A stretch of 64,000 nt of DNA, taken from positions 2,914,001-2,978,000 of the forward strand of contig NZ_CP120468.1 of assembly GCF_029490015.1 (NCBI RefSeq), given 5' to 3'. This document shows, piece after piece, positions 25,492 to 34,871 of the stretch; the first letter of the stretch is position 1; each line of letters begins with the position of its first letter. The notes beneath the pieces were generated by a model, which did not search any database, had not been told where the DNA came from, and saw only the letters and a program-made list of their open reading frames with translations. The position numbers were made by a program, and so were the translations under genes. Origin of the DNA: Halobaculum limi. Its GTDB lineage: Archaea; Halobacteriota; Halobacteria; Halobacteriales; Haloferacaceae.

Positions 25492-26877
25492 ATGGACCGC
25501 GAGCGTCTGCTCGGCGTCTGGCGACGCGTCCTCTCGCTGGCGTGGCCCGTGATGGCCGAGCAGACGTTCCGCACGGCGATGCGGACGACCGACATCATCG
25601 TCACCGCGCAGTTCTCCCCGGCGGCGGTCGTCGCCATCGGCCTCGCCGACCTGTACGCGCGGTTTCCGCTCCGCATCGGCCTCGGACTCGGCGGGGGCGC
25701 TATCGCCCTCTCCAGTCAAGACACCGGTGCGGCCGCCGACGCCAACCGCGACGAGGCGGTGACGCAGGCGGTGCTGATGGGTGCGCTCGCCGGGATTCCG
25801 TTCGTGCTCGTCGGCCTGTTCTTCGGCGAACCGATCATCGCGTTGCTCGGGGCCGACGCCGACACCGCGGCGTTGGGCGGGCAGTACCTCGCCATCGTGT
25901 TCGCGACCGCCCCTGCCCGTCACGTCGCCCTCATCGGCGCACGCTCGCTCCAGGGCACCGGCGACACCCGCACCCCGATGTACGTGAACGTCGTCGCGAA
26001 CGCGCTCAACATCTCGGGATCGGTCGTCCTCGGCCTCGGCCTGTTCGGTGCACCGCGCCTCGCCATCGTCGGCGTCGGTATCTCGACGGCGGCCGCGAAC
26101 GTCCTCACGGCGGGCCTGTTGCTCGTGGCGATGGCAACCCCGTGGTCGGACGCGAGCCTCGTCCGCCCGCGCGACACGGTCATCGCCAAGCAGTTGGTCC
26201 GGGTGTCCGCGCCGCGCGTGCTGGAGGGCTTCTCCGCGACCATCGCGGAGTTCCCGTTCAACGCCCTCCTACTTGGGTTCGGGACGACGGTCAACGCCGG
26301 CTTCCAGATCGGTCGCCGGATGTACCAGCAGGTGACGGGGCCGCTCTCGCGCGGCTACAACGTCGCCGCCAGCGTCGTCGTCGGCCAGTCGCTCGGCGAC
26401 GGCGACCCCGACGGCGCGCGCTACAACGGCTACGCGGTGATGGGACTGGGTCTGGCCACCGTCGGCGTCATCGGCATCGCCCTCGTCGCCGCTGCGCCCG
26501 CGTTCGTCTCCGTGTTCACGCAGGACCCCGAGACGGTCCCCCACGCCGTCGCATTCGCGCGAGTGTACGGCGCGACGGGCGCGTTCCTCGTCGGCTACAC
26601 CGTGCTCTCGGGGGCGCTTCAGGGCGCAAGCGAGACGCGCATTCCGCTGGTCGCGCGGCTCACCGGGACGTTCGGCTTCCTGTTGGGGACGACGTACGTC
26701 GTCGGCGAGGTGCTGGGATACGGTGCGCCCGGCGCGTATCTCGGCGTCGGCCTCCAGTACGTCTGGATGACTGCCGTCGTCGTCTGGGGCTTCCGCTACA
26801 CCGGGTGGGCGAGTCGCGCCGCCGAGATGATGGCCGAGCGAGGTACGGACGTGGGAAGCGACGCCGAGGGCACGTGA
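25492..26877 (+). CDS. MATE family efflux transporter
   Basis: A 461-residue protein with twelve predicted membrane segments in two homologous halves. LAWPVMAEQTFRTAMRTTDI near the N-terminus and the ARSLQGTGDTRTPMYVNVVANALNI segment in the middle are typical MatE features, repeated as LSGALQGASETRIPLVARLTG in the second half. Such proteins export cationic drugs or metabolites in exchange for sodium or protons. The frame extends upstream, but MDRERLLGVWRRVLSLAWP is the family start. Divergent from the cyclotransferase gene. Confidence 0.92.
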   Translation: MDRERLLGVWRRVLSLAWPVMAEQTFRTAMRTTDIIVTAQFSPAAVVAIGLADLYARFPLRIGLGLGGGAIALSSQDTGAAADANRDEAVTQAVLMGALAGIPFVLVGLFFGEPIIALLGADADTAALGGQYLAIVFATAPARHVALIGARSLQGTGDTRTPMYVNVVANALNISGSVVLGLGLFGAPRLAIVGVGISTAAANVLTAGLLLVAMATPWSDASLVRPRDTVIAKQLVRVSAPRVLEGFSATIAEFPFNALLLGFGTTVNAGFQIGRRMYQQVTGPLSRGYNVAASVVVGQSLGDGDPDGARYNGYAVMGLGLATVGVIGIALVAAAPAFVSVFTQDPETVPHAVAFARVYGATGAFLVGYTVLSGALQGASETRIPLVARLTGTFGFLLGTTYVVGEVLGYGAPGAYLGVGLQYVWMTAVVVWGFRYTGWASRAAEMMAERGTDVGSDAEGT

Positions 26878-27023
26878 TCCGTTCGTCTGCCTACAGAACC
26901 CAGTTGTACACAGTCTGACGAACGGGAGCGGTCGGCACCGATGGGTGACGGCTGCGTGGCTGTGTGAAGGAAGCGAAATCGAAAACGTGTGTCGTCGTCG
27001 GGAGCAGTGCGGGTACCGTGCCG

Positions 27024-27293
27024 TCAGCGACGGCCGTACCGGAGGAGTTCGCGGCCGAGGAAGCCGACAGCGATGCCGGCCCCGAACGCGCGGATCAGTT
27101 CGTCGCGGCGGCGCGCCTGGTACTCCTCGGGGAAGTACTCGGTCATGATGTCGAACATCCGGTCGCCAACCTCGTGGCGGACCAACTCGCCACGCTCGCT
27201 GGCCTTCGTTCGCGCCTCGGAGGTGCCGATTCGGACGCGCTCTGCGTACTCGCTGTAGTCGTCGCTTTTCGGGGTTTTGATCTTGAGATCCAT
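27024..27293 (-). CDS. conserved haloarchaeal hypothetical protein
   Basis: An 89-residue mostly helical protein, MDLKIKTPKSDDYSEYAERV, rich in charged residues, with a weakly hydrophobic segment near the C-terminus (AFGAGIAVGFLGRELL) that could contact the membrane. I know no function. It is flanked by non-coding stretches of about 145 bases on each side with nothing else evident. Confidence 0.62.
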   Translation of the reverse strand: MDLKIKTPKSDDYSEYAERVRIGTSEARTKASERGELVRHEVGDRMFDIMTEYFPEEYQARRRDELIRAFGAGIAVGFLGRELLRYGRR

Positions 27294-27439
27294 ACATCAA
27301 GTATGACGGCAGACGAGATAACCATTGCTTCGGCCACGTGGTTACCAGATGTGTCTCAACTTCGCCGACAAACCCGACCATTCAGTCGGAAGAAGCGTCC
27401 ATTCACTCGGTGCCGACTCGACCGAAGCGGCGTCCGCGC

Positions 27440-28576
27440 TTACCGCTCGTCGATCGGCACCCACTCGGCGTCTTTCTCGCCGACGTAGCGGGCGCGGGGG
27501 CGAATGAGGCGGTTGTCTTCGTACTGTTCGAGGACGTGGGCACACCAGCCACCGACCCGCGAGATGACGAAGATGGGCGTGAACACGTCCGTCGGGATGC
27601 CCATCTGATGGTACGTCGACGCCGAGTAGAAGTCGACGTTTGGTGCGAGACCCTTCTCCTCGCCGATGTACTCCTCGATGGCGACGCTCATCTCGTACCA
27701 CTTGAGGTCGCCCGACGCCTCGCCGAGCGCCTTCGAGCGGTCGCCGAGGATCTTCGCGCGGGGGTCTTTCACATTGTAGACGCGGTGGCCGAAGCCAGCG
27801 ACGCGGCGGCCCTCCTCGAGGGCGGTCTTCACCCACTCGACTGGCTCCTGGTCGGACTCGTCGATCTCGTGGAGCATCCGCATCACGTTCGCGTTCGCGC
27901 CGCCGTGGAGGCTCCCCGAGAGCGTGCCGACGGCCGACGTGACCGCCGAGTGGATGTCCGCCAGCGTCGACGCCGTCACCGTCGCCGAGAAGGTGGAGGC
28001 GTTGAGGCCGTGGTCGGCGTGGAGGACGAGCGCTTGGTCGAAGATGTCGGCGGTGACCTCGTCGGGCACCTCGCCGTTGAGCATGTACAGGAAGTTCTCG
28101 GCGTGTGTGAGTTCCTCGTTGGGTGCGACCGGTTCCTCACCGTCGCGGATGCGAGTGAACGCCGCCAGCGCCGTCGGGAGTTTCGCCGTGATGCGGCGCG
28201 CCTTCCGAACGTTCGCCTCGACGTCCGTCGGGTCGGCGTCGGTGTCGGGGTCTGCGGCCGACAGCGACGACGCCGCCGTTCGCATCGCCGCCATCGGCTC
28301 TTCGTCGGCCTCCGCGAGGCGGCGGATGGTCGCCAGCGTACCGTCGTCGAGCGCACGTTCGGCGGCCATCGACTCCTCGAACTCGGCCAGTTCCTCGGCG
28401 GTCGGGAGGTGGCCGTTCCACAGCAGATACAGCGTCTCCTCGTAGGAGGCGTGTTCGGCGAGGTCCTCGATGGCGTACCCGCGATAGACGAGTTTGCCCG
28501 CGTCGCCGTCGATGAAACTGAGGTCGGACTCGGCGACGAGGACGCCCTCCAGTCCTCGCTTGAGTTCGTCGGACAT
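27440..28576 (-). CDS. citZ: citrate synthase
   Basis: A 378-residue enzyme joining oxaloacetate and acetyl-CoA at the entry of the citric acid cycle. The catalytic triad is His224 in GSLHGGANANVM, His264 in GFGHRVY and Asp315 in VDFYSAS; LHADHGLNASTF is the conserved preceding motif. Length and motif spacing match short type I archaeal citrate synthases. An acidic loop SAADPDTDADPTDVE (about 106-120) is a halophilic feature. Confidence 0.96.
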   Translation of the reverse strand: MSDELKRGLEGVLVAESDLSFIDGDAGKLVYRGYAIEDLAEHASYEETLYLLWNGHLPTAEELAEFEESMAAERALDDGTLATIRRLAEADEEPMAAMRTAASSLSAADPDTDADPTDVEANVRKARRITAKLPTALAAFTRIRDGEEPVAPNEELTHAENFLYMLNGEVPDEVTADIFDQALVLHADHGLNASTFSATVTASTLADIHSAVTSAVGTLSGSLHGGANANVMRMLHEIDESDQEPVEWVKTALEEGRRVAGFGHRVYNVKDPRAKILGDRSKALGEASGDLKWYEMSVAIEEYIGEEKGLAPNVDFYSASTYHQMGIPTDVFTPIFVISRVGGWCAHVLEQYEDNRLIRPRARYVGEKDAEWVPIDER

Positions 28577-28729
28577 ACCTCGGGATACCGAGTGACTGCC
28601 GAAAAGCGTTATCGTTCGGGAAGAATCACCAAACCACCCTGTACACGACCGTGGTCGGGTCGATTTCGCACCCGTTCTGCTCGTTCGGCCCGTGGAGACC
28701 GAGTCAGATCCGAGTGACTGCCCGGGGTC

Positions 28730-29176
28730 TCACTCCTCGTCGACCAGCGAGTCGTCACCGGGCGTGACACCCCACGCGCCGCCGTCGCCGCCGCCGCCCG
28801 TCTTGAACGTCCCCCGAGCGTCCGCGACGTGCGTGCCCTCGACGTCCTCGATGGTGACCTCCGCGGTAGCGACGCTGCCGCCGTCGCGGACTACCTCCGC
28901 CTCCGCGCGGAGGTCGTCGGTCGCCGGCGCGAGGTAGTCCATCCGCATATCCACCGTCGGCGTCGGCTTGTGGTGCAGCGAGATGACCGCCGCGCCCGCC
29001 GCCGTGTCCGCCAGCGCGTACGTCACGCCGCCGTGTGCGATCTGACGGCCCGGCACCGACGACAACTCCTGGGACATCGGGAGGTCGACGACCGCACGGC
29101 CCTCGCTGGCCTCGACGACCTCCAGTCCCATGTGGTCGGCGTACGGCATCCCGTTGAGCAGGTCGGCCACGTCCAT
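28730..29176 (-). CDS. PaaI family hotdog-fold thioesterase
   Basis: A 148-residue hotdog protein. GRQIAHGGVTYALADTAAGAA holds the HGG motif of the PaaI subfamily, and VDMRMDYLAPATDDLRAEAEV is the conserved strand region. It probably hydrolyses acyl-CoA thioesters; substrate unknown. The C-terminus is a glycine-rich acidic tail (TGGGGDGGAWG). The frame extends upstream past the ubaA region but the family start is MDVADLLNGMPYADHMG. Confidence 0.88.
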   Translation of the reverse strand: MDVADLLNGMPYADHMGLEVVEASEGRAVVDLPMSQELSSVPGRQIAHGGVTYALADTAAGAAVISLHHKPTPTVDMRMDYLAPATDDLRAEAEVVRDGGSVATAEVTIEDVEGTHVADARGTFKTGGGGDGGAWGVTPGDDSLVDEE

Positions 29177-29261
29177 AGCGGACGTGCGGGGAGCGATACC
29201 AAAAACCGTGCGAAGCCGTTGTACCGAGGCAGTCGGCGGCCGGTCAGCCGCTGAACGACGA

Positions 29262-30077
29262 TTAGTCGGCGGAGATACCACACCCGGCGGTGTAGTCGAT
29301 GCCCTCGATGGAGTCGATCGGATCGTCGCCACACACCGGACAGTCGGGGTTGGGACGGTACGGCACCGTCTCGAAGGTCATGTCCATCGCGTCGTAAAAC
29401 AGGAGTCGTCCCTCCAGCACCTCGCCCGCGTCAAGGAGGAGTTTCACCGCCTCGGTCGCCTGTACACAGCCGACCGTTCCGGGGAGGACACCGAGCACGC
29501 CCGTCGTCGCGCAGTCGGGCACTTCACCGGGTTCGGGCGCCTCGGGGAACAGACAGCGGTAGCACGGGCCCCCGGGTACCAACGTCGTCGCTTGTCCCTC
29601 GAACTTGTAGATAGATCCGTGTGCGACGGGCGTCTCCGTCAGTCGCGCCACGTCGTTGACGAGATAGCGAGTCCCGAAGTTGTCGGAGGCGTCGACCACC
29701 ACGTCGTAGTCGTCGATGAGCGTCTCGGCGTTGTCCGTGTCGACGCGCGTCTCGTGAACGTCCACGTCGACGTCGGGGTTCAGCCGGTGGACGTACTCGG
29801 CGGCCGACTGCGCCTTCGGCTTGCCCACGTCGGCGTCGGCGTGGATGATTTGTCGCTGGAGGTTCGACCGCTCCACCACGTCGTCGTCGGCGACGCCCAG
29901 TCGGCCCACGCCCGCCGCCGCGAGATACTGGATGGCAGGCGACCCGAGACCGCCAGCGCCGACGACGAGCGCCGACCCCTCCAGTAGGGCCTGTTGGCCC
30001 GCGGGGCCGACCTCGTCGAGGATGATGTGACGCGAGTAGCGGTCGAGTTGGGTGGCGTCGAGCGAGAGTCCCGTCAT
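29262..30077 (-). CDS. ubaA: E1-like SAMP-activating enzyme (HesA/MoeB/ThiF family)
   Basis: A 271-residue adenylyltransferase that activates ubiquitin-like SAMP proteins for protein conjugation and for sulfur transfer to molybdopterin and tRNA in Haloferax. VVGAGGLGSPAIQYLAAAG (from residue 38) binds ATP, the zinc cysteines are 172, 175, 246 and 249, and Cys189 in PDCATTGVLG aligns with the catalytic cysteine reported for Haloferax UbaA. Its partner in tRNA thiolation, NcsA, is encoded about 24 kb away in this window. Start and length match the family. Confidence 0.92.
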   Translation of the reverse strand: MTGLSLDATQLDRYSRHIILDEVGPAGQQALLEGSALVVGAGGLGSPAIQYLAAAGVGRLGVADDDVVERSNLQRQIIHADADVGKPKAQSAAEYVHRLNPDVDVDVHETRVDTDNAETLIDDYDVVVDASDNFGTRYLVNDVARLTETPVAHGSIYKFEGQATTLVPGGPCYRCLFPEAPEPGEVPDCATTGVLGVLPGTVGCVQATEAVKLLLDAGEVLEGRLLFYDAMDMTFETVPYRPNPDCPVCGDDPIDSIEGIDYTAGCGISAD

Positions 30078-30169
30078 ACTCGTCTGTCGTTCCCGGGAGG
30101 AAATAAGCGCCCTGCCGACACCTGGGTGGCCGACCGCCCGTAGATGATCGGCTGTGGCGGTGTCTCCGA

Positions 30170-30847
30170 CTATCGATCACCGAGCACGGTCCGAACGAGC
30201 GTCGCCTCCGCCCGCCGGAGGTGTTCGGCCGCCGTGCTCGGGGCACAACCGACGCGGTCGCCCACGTCGGCTACCGTCGCCTCGCGTGGCTCGGCGTAGT
30301 AGCCGGCGTCGACTGCGGCGGCGACGACGTCTCGCTGACGCTCCGTGAGGCCCGCGCTCGGGTCGACGGCTGTGCCGGCACCGCTCCGGACCCGCCGGAT
30401 CGACACGTCGACGCCGTCGGGCGTCCGGTCGACCGCGCTGCCGAGGGCGTCGCCCGTTCCGACGACCGAGAACCGCATCGTCCCGTCGGTGTCGTAGACG
30501 ACCGGGGGGACCACGACGACGTTTTCGTCGGCGAACGCCTCGACGAGTCCGCGGTCGCGCTCGGTGAGCCGCTCGCGGACGTATAGGTAGAAGCCGTCGA
30601 CGGCCGACTCGGCGGACGGCTCGACGACCTCGGCCGTGTCGACGCCGTCGAGTACGGGGAGGAACGGCTCTGGCGGGCCGTCGATGTGGAACAGCAGGAC
30701 GTTCCGCTCGCCGATCCGCGGGTTCCACTGGAGCAGTCGCGTCGGCCCGAACTCGGGATGGTCGGCCACGAACGCGTGCATCGGATGCCGCGACGCCTCG
30801 TCGGGATCGAGTCGAAGGGCGATCGTTTTCACGCCGAAGTAATTCAC
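30170..30847 (-). CDS. HTH_10 (Bat-type) transcriptional regulator
   Basis: A 225-residue regulator. The C-terminal 55 residues, LTERQRDVVAAAVDAGYYAEPREATVAD and following, are the HTH_10 domain seen in the bacterio-opsin activator family; the N-terminal 150 residues form the sensor-like domain typical of these proteins (HPMHAFVADHPEF). The start is GTG at 30847, but a second GTG at 30832 giving MKTIALRLDPDE fits the family equally well. It is divergent from the NuoCD gene, 122 bases away, and could control it. Confidence 0.86.
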   Translation of the reverse strand: MNYFGVKTIALRLDPDEASRHPMHAFVADHPEFGPTRLLQWNPRIGERNVLLFHIDGPPEPFLPVLDGVDTAEVVEPSAESAVDGFYLYVRERLTERDRGLVEAFADENVVVVPPVVYDTDGTMRFSVVGTGDALGSAVDRTPDGVDVSIRRVRSGAGTAVDPSAGLTERQRDVVAAAVDAGYYAEPREATVADVGDRVGCAPSTAAEHLRRAEATLVRTVLGDR

Positions 30848-30969
30848 GAGCCGTTGTCATAAATGGTCCCAGATATGCGGGATAACGACCAGCTACCCCC
30901 GGAACGATCACACGCACGCCCGACGCGCCGCTCGCGGTCCTCCGCGGCCGCCGTCGGCCCTGCACACCT

Positions 30970-32640
30970 ATGAGTACACAGACGCCCGCGGACCGACTCG
31001 ACAGCGACGACGCGACAGTAGCCCCCGACGCTCTCGGCGACCTCCTCGGCGACCACGTGATCGGCCGCGAGACGCACCTCAACGCGCCAGGATTCGTGAT
31101 CCGCCCGGACGCGGTCCAAGACGTCCTCTCCACACTGAAGACGGAGGCCGGCTTCGACCACCTCTCGTGTGTCACGGCCCAAGAGTACGAGGACCGCTAC
31201 GAGTCCATCTACCACCTGAAGCAGTACGACGATCCCACTCAGGAGGTGTCGGTCGTCGTGCCCGCAGACAAGGAAGCCCCCCGAAGCGAGTCTGGAGAAC
31301 CCGTCTTCCACACCGCCGACTGGCACGAGCGAGAGGCGTACGATCTGGTCGGCATCGAGTACGACGACCACCCAGACCTGCGTCGCATCCTCCTGCCCGA
31401 GACGTGGCAGGGCCACCCGCTGTCGCTCGACTACGACCGAAACCGACCGCAGATCGTCAGGTACGACGAGAACGCGAACCCGCTGGAGGCGGACGGTCGC
31501 GCCGAGGGAGGAACCGACACGATGATGCTCAACATCGGACCGCACCACCCCGCGACCCACGGCGTGATGCACCTGCAGGCGACACTCGACGGCGAACAGG
31601 TCGTCGACGTGGACCCGGACATCGGCTACATCCACCGCTGTGAGGAGCAGATGTGTCAAAACGGCACCTACCGTCACCAGATTATGCCGTACCCCGACCG
31701 CTGGGACTGGGCCGGCGGCGGCCTGCTCAACGAGTGGGCGTACGCCCGCGTCGCGGAGACGCTCGCGGACATCGCTGTGCCCGAGTACGCACAGGTCGTG
31801 CGGACAATGAGCGCCGAACTGTCGCGGATCCTCTCGCACCTGCTCGCGGTCGGTGCGTACGCACTCGACGTCGTGGGCGACTTCACCGTCGTGTTCATGT
31901 ACGCGATCACCGAGCGAGAGAAGGTACAGAACATCCTCGAAGACCTGACGGGCCAGCGGCTGATGTTCAACTACTTCCGCCTCGGCGGCGTCGCGTGGGA
32001 CCTCCCCGAACCCCGCGAGGAGTTCTTCGAGAAGACCCGCGACTTCCTCGACGGCCTCCCCCGTCGCCTCGCGGAGTTTCACGACCTCCTGACGGACAAC
32101 GAGATCCTGCAGTTGCGTACCGTCGACACCGGTCACCTCCCACCGGAAGTCGCGAAGTCGTACGGCGCGACGGGCCCGGTCGCTCGTGGCTCCGGCATCG
32201 ACTACGACCTGCGCCGCGACGACCCGTACGGCTACTACGACGAACTCGACTGGGACGTCGTCACGGAAGCGGCCGGCGACAACTTCGCACGACTGCAGGT
32301 TCGACTTCGCGAGATGGAGGAATCTGCGCGGATCGTCGAGCAGTGCGTCGACCTCCTCGAAGACTGGCCCGAGGAGGACCGCACCATCCAGGCCAACGTC
32401 CCGCGAACGCTCAAGCCCGACGACGACACCGAGGTGTACACCGCCGTCGAGGCCGCGAAGGGCGAACTCGGCATCTACGTGCGGGCCGACGGGACCGACG
32501 AACCGGCGCGGTTCAAGATCCGCGGGCCGTCGTTCGCGAACCTGCAGGCGCTCCCCGAGATGGCCGAAGGCGAGCACGTACCCGACCTCATCGCGACGCT
32601 CGGGAGCCTCGACACGATTATGGGTGAGGTCGATCGGTGA
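30970..32640 (+). CDS. nuoCD: NADH/F420H2-quinone oxidoreductase subunit CD fusion
   Basis: A 556-residue fusion of respiratory complex I subunits. The first 170 residues are the NuoC (30 kDa) domain with DWHEREAYDLVGIEYDDHPDLRRIL; the rest is NuoD (49 kDa) with NIGPHHPATHGVM, which lines the quinone site, GYIHRCEEQM and RLMFNYFRLGG. The C and D fusion is usual in haloarchaea, where it sits inside the nuo operon between nuoB and nuoH. Here no other complex I gene is adjacent, so this is a displaced gene or a second copy. Both domains look full length with conserved residues intact. Confidence 0.93.
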   Translation: MSTQTPADRLDSDDATVAPDALGDLLGDHVIGRETHLNAPGFVIRPDAVQDVLSTLKTEAGFDHLSCVTAQEYEDRYESIYHLKQYDDPTQEVSVVVPADKEAPRSESGEPVFHTADWHEREAYDLVGIEYDDHPDLRRILLPETWQGHPLSLDYDRNRPQIVRYDENANPLEADGRAEGGTDTMMLNIGPHHPATHGVMHLQATLDGEQVVDVDPDIGYIHRCEEQMCQNGTYRHQIMPYPDRWDWAGGGLLNEWAYARVAETLADIAVPEYAQVVRTMSAELSRILSHLLAVGAYALDVVGDFTVVFMYAITEREKVQNILEDLTGQRLMFNYFRLGGVAWDLPEPREEFFEKTRDFLDGLPRRLAEFHDLLTDNEILQLRTVDTGHLPPEVAKSYGATGPVARGSGIDYDLRRDDPYGYYDELDWDVVTEAAGDNFARLQVRLREMEESARIVEQCVDLLEDWPEEDRTIQANVPRTLKPDDDTEVYTAVEAAKGELGIYVRADGTDEPARFKIRGPSFANLQALPEMAEGEHVPDLIATLGSLDTIMGEVDR

Positions 32641-32726
32641 CGAACTGGCACGACCCCGTCCGACCGGCGGTGTGACCTGACCGATCCGCCATCGCATTTT
32701 CCCGTCGGGAGCGTCGATCATCGGGC

Positions 32727-33071
32727 GTGCCGAACACCGCTGACGACCACGACGACGGCGGTACAGCGAGTGAATCACCCGCCTCCGCGCCCGAGCAAGA
32801 CGAGTTCGAGCGGTTCTCGCTCGAGGAGTGGGATACACTTCGCGACCGCGTTCGCGACATCGACTCGGCGGCGACCGACACGGCCGACGAGATCGTCGTC
32901 GACGACGGCACCGCCCGTTTCGTCGTGACTCGGGAGGGAACCGTCTCGGGGTCGATGCCCCGTCACGAGTTCGCCCGCGACGGCGTCGACGCCGTCGAAG
33001 TCGCCGCCGACGGAACGGCCCTCCGCGTCTACGATGCAGACGACGCCGTCGAGTACGTGTTCCACCTGTAA
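32727..33071 (+). CDS. acidic hypothetical protein
   Basis: A 114-residue very acidic protein starting with GTG. The first 30 residues are a low-complexity acidic/Ser/Ala tail; the rest, from FERFSLEEWDTLRDRVRDI on, predicts a helix followed by strands (ADEIVVDDGTARFVVTREGTV). No family recognised. It lies between the NuoCD gene and the oxidoreductase on the same strand, with about 85 and 100 bases on either side. Confidence 0.62.
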   Translation: MPNTADDHDDGGTASESPASAPEQDEFERFSLEEWDTLRDRVRDIDSAATDTADEIVVDDGTARFVVTREGTVSGSMPRHEFARDGVDAVEVAADGTALRVYDADDAVEYVFHL

Positions 33072-33172
33072 CGAGCGAGCGACAGCAGTCGGTCGTCGCC
33101 ACCGTCGACAACGACTGGCCCGTCGCTTCGGGTTTCCGAAGCGTTAGGCGTCGGGCGAGTGACGCACGATGC

Positions 33173-34183
33173 GTGCCATCCAACCGACGGTTCCATCTCG
33201 CGAAGCGACCCGAAGGCGTCCCGGACCACGACACGTTCGACCTCCGCGAGGTCGACACACCTGACCCCGGGCCCGGTGAGGCGCTGGTGCGGACGCTGTA
33301 CCTCTCGGTCGACCCGTACATGCGCGACCGGATGCGCGCCGGCGAGTCGTACGCCGACGCGTGGGAGGTGGGCGACCCCCTCCGCGGCGGCGTCGTCGCG
33401 GAAGTCGTCGACTCGAACGGCGCGGGCCTCTCGGAGGGGCAGACCGTCGTCGGCAACCTCCCGTGGGCCGAGTACGCGACCGCGAGCGGTGATTCGCTGA
33501 CGCCCGTCGACACCGGCGGTCTGCCCGTCTCGACGGCGCTGGGCGTGCTGGGAATGCCCGGCCGCACCGGCTACTTCGGCACTCGTGAGGTCGCACAACC
33601 GAAGGCCGACGACTGGATGGTCGTCTCCGGCGCGGCGGGGGCGGTCGGCTCTGTCGTCGGCCAACTCGGCGAACTGCAGGGCGCGAACGTCGTCGGCATC
33701 GCTGGCTCCGACGAGAAGGTGGAGTGGCTGACCGAAGAACTGGGCTTCACTGCCGGCATCAACTACAAGACCGAGGACGTTGGCGCACGTCTCGACGAGG
33801 TCGCAGACGGCGTCGACGTGTACTTCGACAACGTCGGCGGTCCCGTCACCGACGCCGTGTGGGGCCGCCTCAACGTCGACGCTCGGGTCGCCGTCTGCGG
33901 GCAGATTGCCCTCTACAACGACGAGGAACTCCCGACCGGGCCGCGCAAACTGGCGAAACTCATCGAGACGCGTGCAAGCGTCGAGGGACTGCTCGTGCAG
34001 GACTTCGCCCCGCGCTTCCGCGAAGCGACCGAACACCTCGCTGGCCTCGTCGCCGGCGGCGACCTCCAGTACCGCGAGACGGTGACTGACGGACTCGAAC
34101 ACGCGCCGGAGGCGTTCCTTGGCCTGTTCGAGGGTGAGAACATCGGGAAGCAAGTGGTGAAAGTCGCGGAGTCGGACGCGTAA
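33173..34183 (+). CDS. zinc-independent medium-chain NADP-dependent oxidoreductase
   Basis: A 336-residue medium-chain dehydrogenase/reductase of the leukotriene B4 dehydrogenase / CurA type. YLSVDPYMRDRM near residue 43 is the subfamily motif, VSGAAGAVGSVVGQLGELQG is the NADP-binding Rossmann glycine loop, and VYFDNVGGPVTDAV is also conserved. It lacks the zinc ligands of alcohol dehydrogenases. It probably reduces enones or quinones. The start is a GTG giving MPSNRRFHLAKRPEG; the nearby ATG at 33169 is out of frame. Confidence 0.88.
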   Translation: MPSNRRFHLAKRPEGVPDHDTFDLREVDTPDPGPGEALVRTLYLSVDPYMRDRMRAGESYADAWEVGDPLRGGVVAEVVDSNGAGLSEGQTVVGNLPWAEYATASGDSLTPVDTGGLPVSTALGVLGMPGRTGYFGTREVAQPKADDWMVVSGAAGAVGSVVGQLGELQGANVVGIAGSDEKVEWLTEELGFTAGINYKTEDVGARLDEVADGVDVYFDNVGGPVTDAVWGRLNVDARVAVCGQIALYNDEELPTGPRKLAKLIETRASVEGLLVQDFAPRFREATEHLAGLVAGGDLQYRETVTDGLEHAPEAFLGLFEGENIGKQVVKVAESDA

Positions 34184-34221
34184 CGCCGCAGCAGGCGGTC
34201 CGGACCCCGCTCACGCGCTCG

Positions 34222-34794
34222 TTACCCGAGCACGTACGACAGCCAGCGGTTCTGCTGAACGAACTCCATCTTCTCCAAGTACGCGTCGACGCCGAGGATG
34301 CGACCTGCGCCAAACGCGCCGAGACCGAACAACAGGGCGGCGTACACGAGGTGGTCGTCGACGACCCACCCGTGTGCGACTGGAAGCCCCTGCAGGAGAC
34401 CGCCCGTCAGCGACGCCGCCCAGTAGAACAGCATCATCACCGCGCCCCAGAAGGCGCTCCATCGGACGAACGCCCCGAGGATGAGAGCCAGCCCCGTGAG
34501 CGTCAGCCCCCACATGTTCAGCATATCGATGAGCGGACTGCCTGCCATCGACGCGAACAGGTCGGTGAAGGGGTTGCCCGGTGGGATGGCGTTCGCGAGG
34601 AAGCCCGCCGCCGTCCAGTTGTTCGAGGGGTCGGAGTCGAGGTACGTCACGAGTTTCGTGATGCCACCCTGGAACAGGGTCCACCCCATCACCACGCGTA
34701 AGATGAACAGGGAGTACCCGACCCACGTCTCGGAGTAGCCGAATTCGACGTTTCGTCCGAACAGTTCTGCCTGGAGCGTGTTTCTTGTCGACAT
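34222..34794 (-). CDS. DoxX family membrane protein
   Basis: A 190-residue protein with about four membrane segments. LRVVMGWTLFQGGITKL near the N-terminus and the LTGLALILGAFVRWSAFWGAVMMLFYW segment are DoxX/DoxD features; these proteins occur in thiosulfate:quinone oxidoreductase or in uncharacterised redox contexts. The frame is open 17 codons further upstream, but MSTRNTLQAELFGR is the likely start. The gene converges with the oxidoreductase, 38 bases apart. Confidence 0.84.
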   Translation of the reverse strand: MSTRNTLQAELFGRNVEFGYSETWVGYSLFILRVVMGWTLFQGGITKLVTYLDSDPSNNWTAAGFLANAIPPGNPFTDLFASMAGSPLIDMLNMWGLTLTGLALILGAFVRWSAFWGAVMMLFYWAASLTGGLLQGLPVAHGWVVDDHLVYAALLFGLGAFGAGRILGVDAYLEKMEFVQQNRWLSYVLG

Positions 34795-34871
34795 CTCAAC
34801 GGTCGGGAGGACACGAAAACGTATAATGAATCTGATGGCCGACACTCATCTGCCGGGACCCGTCACTTAGT

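Noticed and set aside
30844-33567. A long leftward frame opposite NuoCD
   Set aside because: It is antisense to NuoCD and the oxidoreductase, has no recognisable domain and shows the arginine-rich composition of shadow frames.
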